Source: Clostridiales bacterium
GTDB lineage: Bacteria; Bacillota; Clostridia; Christensenellales; CAG-138
Direction of reading: 5' to 3'
Assembly (NCBI GenBank): GCA_024691085.1
Contig: JAILNX010000034.1
Span: 38,126-102,125 of the forward strand
DNA length: 64,000 bases
The notes below the pieces were generated by a model. The model saw nothing but the letters and a program-made list of their open reading frames with translations. It ran no database searches and was not told the origin of the DNA. Positions within the stretch are counted from its first letter, which is position 1, and each line of letters begins with the position of its first letter. The translations under genes were made by a program, and so were the position numbers. Below, piece by piece: positions 17,826 to 26,507 of the stretch.

Positions 17826-17842
17826 CTATGAAAACTCACGGT

Positions 17843-20206
17843 TTAAACAAAGCTCGTTTCCTCTTCCTGCTCGTCGTATCCGCAGGGGATAAACTGCTTT
17901 ATAAGCTGCGCCACCTTTTCAGCCTTTTCCTCGTGGGCGAGATGTCCGGCGTTCCTTATAATCGTGTAATTTACTTTCGGCATAACGGCTCTGAAAAGGT
18001 CTGCCATTTCCGTGGGATGCCATTTATCCTCGTTGCCCCACATAAGAAGGGTATCGGCGTTGACGCTCCTTAAGGAATGGATGACCTCTTCGTCGTCATA
18101 GTAGGAAATGCACGAGCGAATAACACGCTTCGCGTCTGATGAGGCGATCGGCTTATAGTATTCGTTGCAAAGATCGTCCGTATGGTTCGTAAGATCGAAA
18201 TAGCATTCGCCGAGCATTTTCTTTACCGAACGGTATGAAAGAAGATTTACGGCGAGGCCGCCTAAGAAGCGGTTTGATATCATCCTCACTGAATTGGGCA
18301 TTTCCGCGGTGATGCCGCCGGGGGAGAGAAGTACTATCTTTCCAACCCTGTCCGGATAGCGCTTCGCGAAATTGATAACGTAGCCTGCTCCCATCGAGAA
18401 ACCGAAGAGATGCGCGTATTCCATGCCCATCGCTTCCATGAAATGATCGATGAAATCGCCCATTTCGTTGAGCGAATAATCGAAATAATAGGGTTTCTGG
18501 GAATAGCCGAAGCCCACGAGATCGATCGCGGTCACGCGGAATCTCGACGAGAGCTTGTCGATAAGATCTCGGAATGTATAAAGGCTTTGACCGACGGAAT
18601 GGATGAGGAGAAGATCCTCGCCCTTTCCCTTCTGAAGATAATGGATCTTGACTGTTTCGTACTTTGCGTTGATGGTGCGGACGGAAAGCCTCCTGCGCTC
18701 CGCCTCGGCTTCGCTGTTTTCGGCCTCCGCGACCGCAGAGTCCCTCGCCGCCATGTCTATCTCGAGCTGGCTGTCCAGCTGACGGAGCTCCGACTGGAGC
18801 CTGTCGCATATGCTCTTCTGCGTCTTCCTGTCCTTTTCCGCCATCTGATATGAAGAATTGATGCCGTCGAACGCGGTCTTGCGCGAGATGTAGTTTGCCT
18901 CGGATCTCTTCATTATCAGATTGTTTTCATCCATGACGCTGCGCGCGTTGTCCATTTCTTCGCGCGCTTTTTTACTTTCTTCCCGGCGGCGGTTAAGATC
19001 GGTCTCGGCGTTAAGAAGCGCTTTCTTGCCGTCGACTACGCTTGCCTCGCCGGACTTAAGATCGCGGGCGTTCGATTCCATATCTTCCTGGGATTTAAAA
19101 TATCCCTTTGCTGCGGAATCGTATTTTGCCTCAGCCTCGGCCGCCCTTGATAAAGCCGCGGAGGATCTTGCCTTCAGTTCGTCAAGTTCTGAGCGGCATA
19201 CGGACAGCAGTTCGTTCGAACGGTTGAACTCGATCTCCGCCTTTGAAGCCTCGGCCTCCGCCTCGGAGAGAGCCTTTTCCGCGTCCAGCTTCATATATCC
19301 GGCGTTGTCGAGCCTCGTTGTGGCGGCGGCGAGCTTTGCCCTCTGGGAAGCCGCCTTCGCCCTTAACGATTCGGGATCGCCCTTGCCCTCCATGACCGCC
19401 TTTTCCGCGTTCGAGAGCGCCTCCGCGAGTGAGGAATGATCGGCGGACGCCTTTACGAATTCCTTCGCGGCGTTCTGCTGATTCCTCTGCGCGTCATTGA
19501 GCTTTTTCTGCTCGGATTTCATAACGGCCAGAAGCTGAGCTGTTATATTCGTAAGCTCGTTGAACTTTATGTTCTTCTCCGCTTCGAGCGCCGCCGCGTC
19601 GTTGGCCTCCTGGCGGGCCTTCTCAGATATTACCTTAAGCTCCGCGGATTCGCCCATGGCGGAGGACACGCGGTCCTCGTGCTTCATGCCGCTCTCCTTT
19701 AATGAAGCGAGCGAGCTCTCCTTTACGGAAAGCGTCGCGCGGCAGTCGTTCACGACCGTCTCCGCCGCTCTCTCCGCGGAAAGCGCCGAATTGTAAGAGC
19801 TCTCAGCTGCGTCGAAAAGCTCCTTTTTCACCGCGAAAATATTAGATTTCTCGTTGTAGTCGGCGTACGCCTCCTCAAGCGCCGCCCGCTTTGAATCGAG
19901 CTCGGGCTGCATGTCGTTCTGCTGTGAGATGATCTCGTCGAGGATCGACCTCGCCTCGGAAAGCTCATCGGATTTCATCGAGCGGAGACGCGCCGAGTTT
20001 TCCGCACGGTCGCGTGCTTTCTGCGCTGCTCGGGCCTTGGTCTCGGCCTGGCTCCTCGCGCCCCTGGCGGCGGACTTGTCCCTGTTGACCTCGCGCACCT
20101 CGGCGCGCTCAACGGGCAGCTCGCTCGGCAGGACGACGCTTACGTAATCTCCCATATGCTCGTTATTCATAAACCTTTTGACTTCAAGAGAAAGATTCAT
20201 ATTCAT
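17843..20206 (-). CDS. Coiled-coil / alpha-beta hydrolase fusion protein
   Basis: 787 aa. Residues 1-33 are a short lead without signal peptide. Residues about 35-510 are continuous Ala/Glu/Lys/Arg-rich helix with heptads, predicted coiled coil. Residues about 512-775 are an alpha/beta hydrolase: 'LLLIHSVGQS' (oxyanion region, 532-541), the nucleophile elbow GFSMG with Ser604, Asp727 in 'GNEDKWHP', and His755 in 'NAGHLAHEE', i.e. an intact triad. No membrane segment is seen, so a cytoplasmic filament- or scaffold-bound hydrolase is plausible. The combination is unusual. An assembly artefact is unlikely because the frame is continuous. The substrate is unknown. Confidence 0.85.
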   Translation of the reverse strand: MNMNLSLEVKRFMNNEHMGDYVSVVLPSELPVERAEVREVNRDKSAARGARSQAETKARAAQKARDRAENSARLRSMKSDELSEARSILDEIISQQNDMQPELDSKRAALEEAYADYNEKSNIFAVKKELFDAAESSYNSALSAERAAETVVNDCRATLSVKESSLASLKESGMKHEDRVSSAMGESAELKVISEKARQEANDAAALEAEKNIKFNELTNITAQLLAVMKSEQKKLNDAQRNQQNAAKEFVKASADHSSLAEALSNAEKAVMEGKGDPESLRAKAASQRAKLAAATTRLDNAGYMKLDAEKALSEAEAEASKAEIEFNRSNELLSVCRSELDELKARSSAALSRAAEAEAKYDSAAKGYFKSQEDMESNARDLKSGEASVVDGKKALLNAETDLNRRREESKKAREEMDNARSVMDENNLIMKRSEANYISRKTAFDGINSSYQMAEKDRKTQKSICDRLQSELRQLDSQLEIDMAARDSAVAEAENSEAEAERRRLSVRTINAKYETVKIHYLQKGKGEDLLLIHSVGQSLYTFRDLIDKLSSRFRVTAIDLVGFGYSQKPYYFDYSLNEMGDFIDHFMEAMGMEYAHLFGFSMGAGYVINFAKRYPDRVGKIVLLSPGGITAEMPNSVRMISNRFLGGLAVNLLSYRSVKKMLGECYFDLTNHTDDLCNEYYKPIASSDAKRVIRSCISYYDDEEVIHSLRSVNADTLLMWGNEDKWHPTEMADLFRAVMPKVNYTIIRNAGHLAHEEKAEKVAQLIKQFIPCGYDEQEEETSFV

Positions 20207-20341
20207 TCTTCCTTCCCGGTATATACATTATAATCCATCTTTTATTTTACCGAATTTCATTGAAAAAAGCAACTGGTTTTTTGATCGCCGCCCCTCCCAA
20301 AAAGTATATTGCAAAAAATGCTTTTCTTTGGGGGAAAGATT

Positions 20342-20350
20342 TGGTATAAT
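20342..20350 (+). promoter_or_regulatory. Extended -10 promoter of argF
   Basis: TGGTATAAT at 20342-20350 (TGnTATAAT type) with no good -35 box; the gene's ATG follows 37 bp later with AAAAGGAG as ribosome binding site. Confidence 0.6.
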
Positions 20351-20387
20351 CCCCTTGATAAACCTTATTTGAAAAGGAGAAAAAACC

Positions 20388-21377
20388 ATGCCCGTTAATC
20401 TTAAAGGACGTCACCTCTTAACTTTAAAGGATTTTACTCCCGACGAGATCATGTACCTTCTGAACCTTGCCGCCGACCTTAAGGCCAAGAAGCGCGCCGG
20501 CATCAAGGGCGATCTGCTTGCCGGCAAGAACATCGTTCTCCTGTTCGAGAAGACCTCTACCCGTACCCGCTGCGCTTTCGAAGTCGCCGCTTACGACGAG
20601 GGCGCGAACGTTACCTTCCTCTCCAACTCCCAGATGGGCAAGAAGGAGTCCCTTGAGGACACCGCGAAGGTCCTCGGCCGCTTCTATGACGGCATCGAGT
20701 TCCGCGGCTTCAAGCAGGAGACCGTCGAGCTTCTCGCAAAGCACGCCGGCGTTCCCGTATGGAACGGTCTTACCGATATGTTCCATCCCACCCAAGTCCT
20801 TGCCGACCTCCTCACCATCCGCGAGCACGTTGCGAAGCCCGTCAATAAGGTCAAGCTCGTCTACGTCGGCGACGCGAGAAACAACATGGGCAACTCCCTA
20901 ATGATCATCTCCGCGAAGCTCGGCATGCACTTTGTCGGCATCGCTCCCAAGTGCCTCTGGCCCGAAGAGGGTCTTGTTAACGAGATGCGCGCTCTTGCCG
21001 CCGAGACCGGCGCTGAGATCGAGTTCTCCGACAAGATCGAGGCTGTCGACGGCGCTGACGCCATCTACACCGACGTTTGGGTATCCATGGGCGAAGAGGA
21101 TCAGTTCGCCGAGCGCATCAGGCTCCTCGAGCCGTACCGCGTGACCATGGACATGATGAAGATGACCCACAATCCCGACGTCATCTTCCTGCACTGCCTG
21201 CCCAGTTTCCACGACCTTGAGACCTCCGTCGGCCGCGACATCTACGAGAAGTACGGCCTTAAGGAGCAGGAAGTCACCGACGAGGTGTTCCGTTCCTCGA
21301 TGTCGAAGGTCTTCGACGAGGCCGAGAACCGCATGCACACCATCAAGGCCGTCATGGTCGCAACTATAGGAAAATAA
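20388..21377 (+). CDS. argF: Ornithine carbamoyltransferase
   Basis: 329 aa, full length. It joins carbamoyl phosphate and ornithine to citrulline, or runs in reverse in arginine breakdown. Carbamoyl-phosphate motif STRTR at 57-61, HPTQ at 133-136, ornithine loop SMG at 233-235 and catalytic HCLPSFHD at 269-276. No other arg or arc gene is adjacent, so whether it is anabolic or catabolic cannot be told. The codon use is far more uniform than in neighbours (few ATA codons, many GCC/ATC/CTC), suggesting high expression. Confidence 0.96.
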   Translation: MPVNLKGRHLLTLKDFTPDEIMYLLNLAADLKAKKRAGIKGDLLAGKNIVLLFEKTSTRTRCAFEVAAYDEGANVTFLSNSQMGKKESLEDTAKVLGRFYDGIEFRGFKQETVELLAKHAGVPVWNGLTDMFHPTQVLADLLTIREHVAKPVNKVKLVYVGDARNNMGNSLMIISAKLGMHFVGIAPKCLWPEEGLVNEMRALAAETGAEIEFSDKIEAVDGADAIYTDVWVSMGEEDQFAERIRLLEPYRVTMDMMKMTHNPDVIFLHCLPSFHDLETSVGRDIYEKYGLKEQEVTDEVFRSSMSKVFDEAENRMHTIKAVMVATIGK

Positions 21378-21389
21378 TTAAAATAGAGC

Positions 21390-21415
21390 GGGCCTCTTGA
21401 AAAGGGGCCCCTTTT
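21390..21415 (+). terminator. Terminator after argF
   Basis: GGGCCTCTT / AAGGGGCCC stem (one G-U pair) with loop GAA and a short T run. Confidence 0.75.
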
Positions 21416-21432
21416 CTTGTTTAGGGGGTTCT

Positions 21433-22236
21433 ATGGCTGAGTTCCTTCACGGTCTTGAAGCTGAAATGGAGACTCCGACTTTGTACGGCGTTTTCCACAT
21501 CGCGGCGTTCCTGATCATAATTGCCGCGTCCGTCCTCCTGTCCGTCCTCGGAAAGGACTCGAAGGACAAGACCTTCCGCAGGATATGCCTCGTGTTCTGG
21601 ATACTGTATTTCCTCTTCGAGGCGTACAAGCAGACGATCTATTCCTTCAACTATAACGACGGCAGCCCCTATTGGGATTACCAATGGTACGCCTTCCCGT
21701 TCCAGCTCTGCTCATCGCCCCTGTACGTACTGCCCTTCGTGTTCCTATCGAAGGAGGGCTCGAACGTGCGCCGCGCTGCGGTCGGCTACATGGCGACCTA
21801 CGTCTTCTTCGCGGGGGCGGCGGTAATGGCCTACCCCGGCGACGTTTTCGTAAGGACCATCGGCATCAATATCCAGACCATGTTTTGGCATGGCTCGCAG
21901 GTGATCTTAGGCTCGTTCTTCCTCACAAGGCACAGGCGCGAGCTTAACCGCCGGTTCTTCGTTTCCGCCGTCGTCGGCTTCCTTATTATGGTCGGCGTCG
22001 CCATGGCGCTCAATATGACGATCCCGAACTTCACGGACGAGACGTTCAATATGTTCTTCATCTCGCCCAAGTTCCCGTCGACGCTGCCGATACTCTCCGC
22101 GATATGGCCGGTCGTTCCGTGGCCGGTATTCTTCCTGATCTACCTAGTCGGATACACGCTCGCGGCACTCATAGTTTTCTTCGCGGCGAAGGGGATTATA
22201 AAAATTAGCGACAAAAAGAAAAAAATGGGAACCTGA
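21433..22236 (+). CDS. YwaF/TP0381-like integral membrane protein
   Basis: 267 aa with about seven hydrophobic helices. The start at 21433 is supported by AGGGGG six bases upstream; an in-frame ATG at 21397 lies inside the argF terminator. 'FHIAAFLIIIAASVLLS', 'YAFPFQLCSSPLYVLPF' and 'MFWHGSQVILG' match the pattern of the YwaF family (TIGR02206), whose biochemical role is unknown. Conserved aromatic, His and Cys residues lie in the helices. The hairpin at 22228-22245 overlaps its last codons. Confidence 0.75.
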   Translation: MAEFLHGLEAEMETPTLYGVFHIAAFLIIIAASVLLSVLGKDSKDKTFRRICLVFWILYFLFEAYKQTIYSFNYNDGSPYWDYQWYAFPFQLCSSPLYVLPFVFLSKEGSNVRRAAVGYMATYVFFAGAAVMAYPGDVFVRTIGINIQTMFWHGSQVILGSFFLTRHRRELNRRFFVSAVVGFLIMVGVAMALNMTIPNFTDETFNMFFISPKFPSTLPILSAIWPVVPWPVFFLIYLVGYTLAALIVFFAAKGIIKISDKKKKMGT

Positions 22237-22250
22237 GGGTTCCCTCTTTC
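22228..22250 (+). terminator. Hairpin terminator before the first RCC1 lipoprotein
   Basis: GGGAACC-TGAG-GGTTCCC then TCTTTCG. The same GGGAACC/GGTTCCC stem and a following GTTATATA recur before the second RCC1 gene, so this unit was probably duplicated with the gene. Confidence 0.65.
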
Positions 22251-22291
22251 GTTATATAGGGGAAAATCAAAAAACGAAAGCAGGATTCAAA

Positions 22292-23818
22292 ATGAAACGC
22301 TTTATTTCATTAGTCATCATTCTTGTTATGCTCGTTCCCTTCGCCGCCTGCCGGAAGTCGCCCGACAAGGAAGCGGACAGTTCCCCCGTTCCGACGGAAA
22401 CGGCGACGGAAAAGCCGGCCGATCCGACTTCAGAGCCCGTGATCCCCACCGCCGAGCCAACCGATGGGCATGACGGAGAGCTTCCCAAGGTCTTCGCGGG
22501 CGACGACGTTTTCTTCATACTCTATCCCGACGGCAGCCTTTACGGCTGGGGCAATAACATACACGGACAGGTAGGCATCGGCTCAACCGATTTCGTCAGA
22601 ACTCCCGTGTACGTCGCGGACGGTCTTAGGCCCGTTTACATCGGCGAGACGGTATTCGCCCTCGACTCCGAAGGCGGTCTCTGGGGCTGGGGCAGCAACG
22701 AAGGCTACGCACTCGGTCTAGGCGATACTTTTGACAGGACGAAGCCAGAAAAGATCCTCTCGGGCGTTACGGAGTTCGCCTGCCTTGAAGACGGATGCAT
22801 GTACGCTCTTACGGAAAACGGAGATCTTTTAAAATGGAGCTACGCCCCGTGGGACGACCTCACCGATTATGAAAAGGATGTCGCCGGCACTCCCTCCGTC
22901 TGCTATGAGAACGTCAAGTATTTCGACGAGGATTTCATAATCACCCGCGGCGGCGATCTGATTAAGAGATGGGGCGATTTCGAAAAGATCGCGGAAAACG
23001 TCAGCGAGGTATACGGCTTTGACGGATGGTCGACCATATATAAAGGCACGGACGACACCCTCTATGAGCTCAGAAAGGTATGGGAGTCCGACGAAACGAA
23101 GCTTCTGACTGTCTGTGAAAGCGTCCGCACCGTCATTTTCAGGGGCGCCGGGCATACTTACGTGCTCAAGGAGGACGGCGCGCTTTACAATTACGTTCAT
23201 CCGTTCATCCGCGACCAAGAAACCGAGCCTCAGCTCATATTCATGATGGACGGCGTTAAGGAGCTCATCGAGGCTTCCTCGATAAGCGAGATCTGGGCCT
23301 GCGACGCGAATTTCGCGCTCAAGGAGAACGGCGAACTGTGGGCGTGGGGCGAGATAGACGGACTCCCGCTCGGCAGGAAGGACGGCGAGGATCTCTCCGT
23401 TCCCGCGCTCGTCGCGGAAGACGTACGCGCCGTTTACACGAACGGCGGACAGACCTATTTGATACTTACGAACGGCGAGGTTTGGGCGACCGGCTTGAAC
23501 GACGCCGACTGCAGCTCAATAGGCGCCGGCGCGGAGCAGAACGGAAACGTAAAAGGACTCTTCGTAAAGCTCGCTATTGAGAACGCGGCATATATCGCAA
23601 CGCGCCTGACCGCCGATCAGAGGTATGCCACCAAGGCCGGCGAGGACGAATACGAAGGCATATGGTACACAGGGACGATAGTCTACGCGCGCACGTTCGC
23701 TGTCCTTAAGGACGGAACGATCCTCGCGTGGGGCTATAACGGCGACGGCTGCCTCGGCGCCGGTTCGGCGGATAAGATAGTGTATACTCCGTCGGAGGTT
23801 TGTCCTGAAGGAAGATAA
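22292..23818 (+). CDS. RCC1-repeat lipoprotein
   Basis: 508 aa. Lipobox FAAC with Cys20, then a Thr/Pro/Glu-rich linker to about residue 65, then a seven-bladed propeller of RCC1/BLIP-II type: repeats such as 'GSLYGWGNNIHGQVGIGS', 'GGLWGWGSNEGYALGLGD', 'GELWAWGEIDG' and 'GTILAWGYNGDGCLGAG'. In bacteria such propellers are surface binding proteins; the ligand is unknown. Some blades lack the full motif. It forms a tandem pair with the next gene. Confidence 0.88.
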   Translation: MKRFISLVIILVMLVPFAACRKSPDKEADSSPVPTETATEKPADPTSEPVIPTAEPTDGHDGELPKVFAGDDVFFILYPDGSLYGWGNNIHGQVGIGSTDFVRTPVYVADGLRPVYIGETVFALDSEGGLWGWGSNEGYALGLGDTFDRTKPEKILSGVTEFACLEDGCMYALTENGDLLKWSYAPWDDLTDYEKDVAGTPSVCYENVKYFDEDFIITRGGDLIKRWGDFEKIAENVSEVYGFDGWSTIYKGTDDTLYELRKVWESDETKLLTVCESVRTVIFRGAGHTYVLKEDGALYNYVHPFIRDQETEPQLIFMMDGVKELIEASSISEIWACDANFALKENGELWAWGEIDGLPLGRKDGEDLSVPALVAEDVRAVYTNGGQTYLILTNGEVWATGLNDADCSSIGAGAEQNGNVKGLFVKLAIENAAYIATRLTADQRYATKAGEDEYEGIWYTGTIVYARTFAVLKDGTILAWGYNGDGCLGAGSADKIVYTPSEVCPEGR

Positions 23819-23839
23819 TCATAAGAAAACAAGGAAAAA

Positions 23840-23862
23840 CAGGGAACCGACCGGGTTCCCTG
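23840..23862 (+). terminator. Hairpin between the two RCC1 genes
   Basis: CAGGGAACC / GGTTCCCTG stem. No T run follows, so termination may be weak; it is the sister of the hairpin at 22228-22245. Confidence 0.5.
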
Positions 23863-23905
23863 TGCGTTATATAATTGAATACCCAAAATGAAGGAAGGCA
23901 TCCTT

Positions 23906-25474
23906 ATGAAACGCGTTATTTCATTGGTCATCATTCTTATAATGCTCGTTCCCCTCGCCGCCTGTAAAAAGGCGCCGGACAAGGAAGCGGACAATACTCC
24001 CTTACCAACGGAAACGGCGACGGAAAAGCCCGCCGCGCCAACAGCCGTGCCGACTGAAGAGCCGACCGAGGAGCCGACCGCGGAGCCGGAACCCACGCCC
24101 GTGCCCACGCCGGTCCCCGAAACGGAGCCTATGGCTCCCGCCGACGGCGTTCCCGCGGTCTATGCCGGCGAGGACGCGTATTACATTCTCTACCCCGACG
24201 GCGCACTCTGGGGCTGGGGCAGGAATGAGGACGGCCGCATCGGCAACGGCACGACCGAGGACGTTCCGTTCCCCGTTCATATCGCGGACGGCTTAACGCC
24301 CGTATACGTCGGCAAGACCGTCTTCTGCTTAAGCGCGGACGGCATGCTGTGGGGCTGGGGCAGGAACGACGGCGGGGATCTGGGCCTCGGGGATACGACG
24401 GACAGAACAAAGCCCGAGGAGATAATGCCCTTCGTTAAGGAAATAATGCATTTCTACGATGGCTGGTACGCGCTCACCAATAACGGAGACCTCTATAAAT
24501 GGGGCTTCAACGCATGGGACGAAACCTTGACCTCGGAGCAGAAGGAAGCCGCGGCTTCTCCCGCGCTCATTTTCGAAGGCGTGCGCTCGTTCAACGGGCA
24601 GTTCCTCATAAAAGAAAATGGAGACGTGCTGAGAAAGTTCGGCGACGACTACGTCAAGATCGCGTCCGGCATAAAGCGGATCTGGACGAGCGTCGGCACT
24701 GCGATCGCAGAGGGAAAGGACGGCAAGCTCTATGAATTCGGCTACTTTTCCGGCGAAAAGGTGAAGATCTGCGATTCCTTCCGCTCGCTCGCGTTCGACG
24801 ACGCGGTCGCCTATATAATAATGAACGACGGCTCGCTCTGTTACTACGAGGTCGGAAGCCTCGACGGCATGAGGGACGTACCCGAGGATCAGCTCCATAA
24901 GATGGTTTATATGATGGACGGCGTAAAGGAGATATACGCCGGAAGCATGTCGGACGAGGACTGGGGCTATTATTACAGGTTCGCGCTCAGGGAAAACGGC
25001 GAGCTGTGGGCGTGGGGACTATTGTCGAACGACGTTCTCGGCAAGAGCCGCGAGAGCGAAGTGAGGGAACCCGAGCTCGTGGCGACGGACGTTAAGACCG
25101 TCTCCTGCAACGGATATAATACCTATATAATCAAGAACGACGGCACCCTGTGGGCGACCGGAGCCGACGCGATATTCGCCTCCCTTGGCGGCGAGGCGCT
25201 GCACGGCGAGGAGAACGATTGGGTGGTCTACGGCTTCACCGAGATCCCCCTCGGCGCAAAATGCGCGGTCGTGTTCAATATTTTAAGGCTCGAGTACGGC
25301 GAGGACGAGATCTCCGACTGGGTGATACTGCACGCCGCGACCTTTGCGGTCGACGAGCACGGCGTCATCCGGGCGTGGGGCGACAACGAGGGCGAGCTCC
25401 TCGGGATCCTCTGCAACCTCAAAAAGGTCGCCCAACCCTGGCCGGTCGTTAAGTTAATGAATACTGAAAACTGA
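23906..25474 (+). CDS. RCC1-repeat lipoprotein (paralogue)
   Basis: 522 aa. The start at 23906 has AAGGAAGG upstream; an earlier in-frame ATG at 23888 has none. Lipobox LAAC with Cys20, a linker of Pro/Thr/Glu repeats ('PTEEPTEEPTAEPEPTP') and an RCC1/BLIP-II-like propeller ('GALWGWGRNEDGRIGNG', 'GMLWGWGRNDGGDLGLGD', 'GELWAWGLLSND', 'GVIRAWGDNEGELLG'). Signal peptide and blade order match the previous gene, so the pair arose by tandem duplication; linker length and blade surfaces have diverged. Confidence 0.88.
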   Translation: MKRVISLVIILIMLVPLAACKKAPDKEADNTPLPTETATEKPAAPTAVPTEEPTEEPTAEPEPTPVPTPVPETEPMAPADGVPAVYAGEDAYYILYPDGALWGWGRNEDGRIGNGTTEDVPFPVHIADGLTPVYVGKTVFCLSADGMLWGWGRNDGGDLGLGDTTDRTKPEEIMPFVKEIMHFYDGWYALTNNGDLYKWGFNAWDETLTSEQKEAAASPALIFEGVRSFNGQFLIKENGDVLRKFGDDYVKIASGIKRIWTSVGTAIAEGKDGKLYEFGYFSGEKVKICDSFRSLAFDDAVAYIIMNDGSLCYYEVGSLDGMRDVPEDQLHKMVYMMDGVKEIYAGSMSDEDWGYYYRFALRENGELWAWGLLSNDVLGKSRESEVREPELVATDVKTVSCNGYNTYIIKNDGTLWATGADAIFASLGGEALHGEENDWVVYGFTEIPLGAKCAVVFNILRLEYGEDEISDWVILHAATFAVDEHGVIRAWGDNEGELLGILCNLKKVAQPWPVVKLMNTEN

Positions 25475-25575
25475 AGAATGAATAATTAATAATGAATGAG
25501 AAAACTCCGCCTCGGCGGAGTTTTTTCCATAATTATTCATTTTTAAGTCCTAAGTCTTAATTATTAATTAATTAA
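25457..25575. repeat. AT-rich repeat carrying a bidirectional terminator (second copy)
   Basis: Same order of blocks as 11829-11925: GAATACTGAA, AATGAATGAGAAAA, GC hairpin, TTTTTTCCATAATTATTCAT, GTCTTAA, TATTAATTAATTAAT, plus an extra AT-rich block on the left. It lies between the convergent RCC1 and response-regulator genes. Confidence 0.7.
25503..25526. terminator. Terminator between convergent genes
   Basis: CTCCGC-CTCG-GCGGAG flanked by AAAA on the left and TTTTTT on the right, so usable from both strands. Confidence 0.85.
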
Positions 25576-26244
25576 TCAGTCCATCCTGTATCCGACGTTC
25601 CTTACGGTCACGATGCTCCGCCCGCTCTCGCCGAGCTTCTGGCGGAGCGTCTTTATGTGCATATCGACCGTGCGCGTCTCGCCTGCGAAGTCGTAGCCCC
25701 ACACCTCGCTTATCAGCTTCTCGCGCGACTGGACGGCGCCCTTTTTGGACATCAGGGCGTACAGAAGCTCGTATTCCTTGAATGTGAGCTCGACCTCCGC
25801 GCCGTCGACCGTGACGGTGCGCTTGTCGCAGTTGATCTCGATGCCGCCGGAGACCAGCCTCTCGCGGACCGGCTCGCGCGGAGTGGAGCGGCGGAGGAGC
25901 GCCTTCACGCGGGAGACCAGCTCCATCACGCCGAAGGGCTTCGTAAGGTAGTCGTCCGCGCCCTGGTCGAGCCCGCGAACCTTGTCGATCTCGCTCGTCT
26001 TTGCTGTGACCATGATTACGGGAAGCTCTTCTGTCTCGGGATCCGCGCGCAGGCGGGAGAGTATGGTAAGTCCGTCGTCGCCGGGAAGCATAACGTCGAG
26101 CAGCACGAGCTGCGCGTCCGCGCCGTTCAGCTTTTCGAAAAGCTCTTTGCCCGATTCGCAGGGCGTTACCTCGAACCCGCTCGACTTAAGCGCGTAGCAT
26201 TCAAGCTCCCTTATGTCCTGATCGTCTTCGACTATGAAAATCAT
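25576..26244 (-). CDS. OmpR/PhoB-family response regulator
   Basis: 222 aa. Receiver domain 1-115 with acidic pocket 'EDD' (6-8), phospho-acceptor Asp50 in 'LLDVMLPG', and the conserved Lys in 'VTAKTSE'. DNA-binding winged helix from about 125 on ('LTFKEYELLYALMSKKGAVQSREKLI', 'RTVDMHIKTLRQKLGE'). No histidine kinase is adjacent, so it is an orphan here or its kinase is elsewhere. GAGGGT precedes the ATG. Confidence 0.93.
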   Translation of the reverse strand: MIFIVEDDQDIRELECYALKSSGFEVTPCESGKELFEKLNGADAQLVLLDVMLPGDDGLTILSRLRADPETEELPVIMVTAKTSEIDKVRGLDQGADDYLTKPFGVMELVSRVKALLRRSTPREPVRERLVSGGIEINCDKRTVTVDGAEVELTFKEYELLYALMSKKGAVQSREKLISEVWGYDFAGETRTVDMHIKTLRQKLGESGRSIVTVRNVGYRMD

Positions 26245-26434
26245 AATATAAACCCTCGTGAAATTACAGTGTTTTCATTATTAAAGCATATTATCTTCAA
26301 CAAAGCAATAGCGTCGTCGGAAAAAAGATTTCCCTCGGGACGGGGGAGGCGATCCGACGGGCGATAACACGGCCTCCAAGCAAAGCATCGGACTAAAATA
26401 ATACGGACGCCTTATAAATAGCTATCCGTAATAC

Positions 26435-26468
26435 TTGACAAATATTCTAAATAGCAGTAGTCTATTTA
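26435..26468 (+). promoter_or_regulatory. Promoter with overlapping inverted-repeat operator
   Basis: A perfect TTGACA at 26435-26440 is followed by TAAATAG-N7-CTATTTA (26448-26454 and 26462-26468), a perfect 7 bp inverted repeat covering where the -10 box must lie (26458-26463, TAGTCT, weak). This layout fits repressor binding over the promoter. The regulator is unknown. Confidence 0.5.
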
Positions 26469-26507
26469 AATGCATGTGTCCGGCAGGATGCAGTTAGGAG
26501 AAATAAG

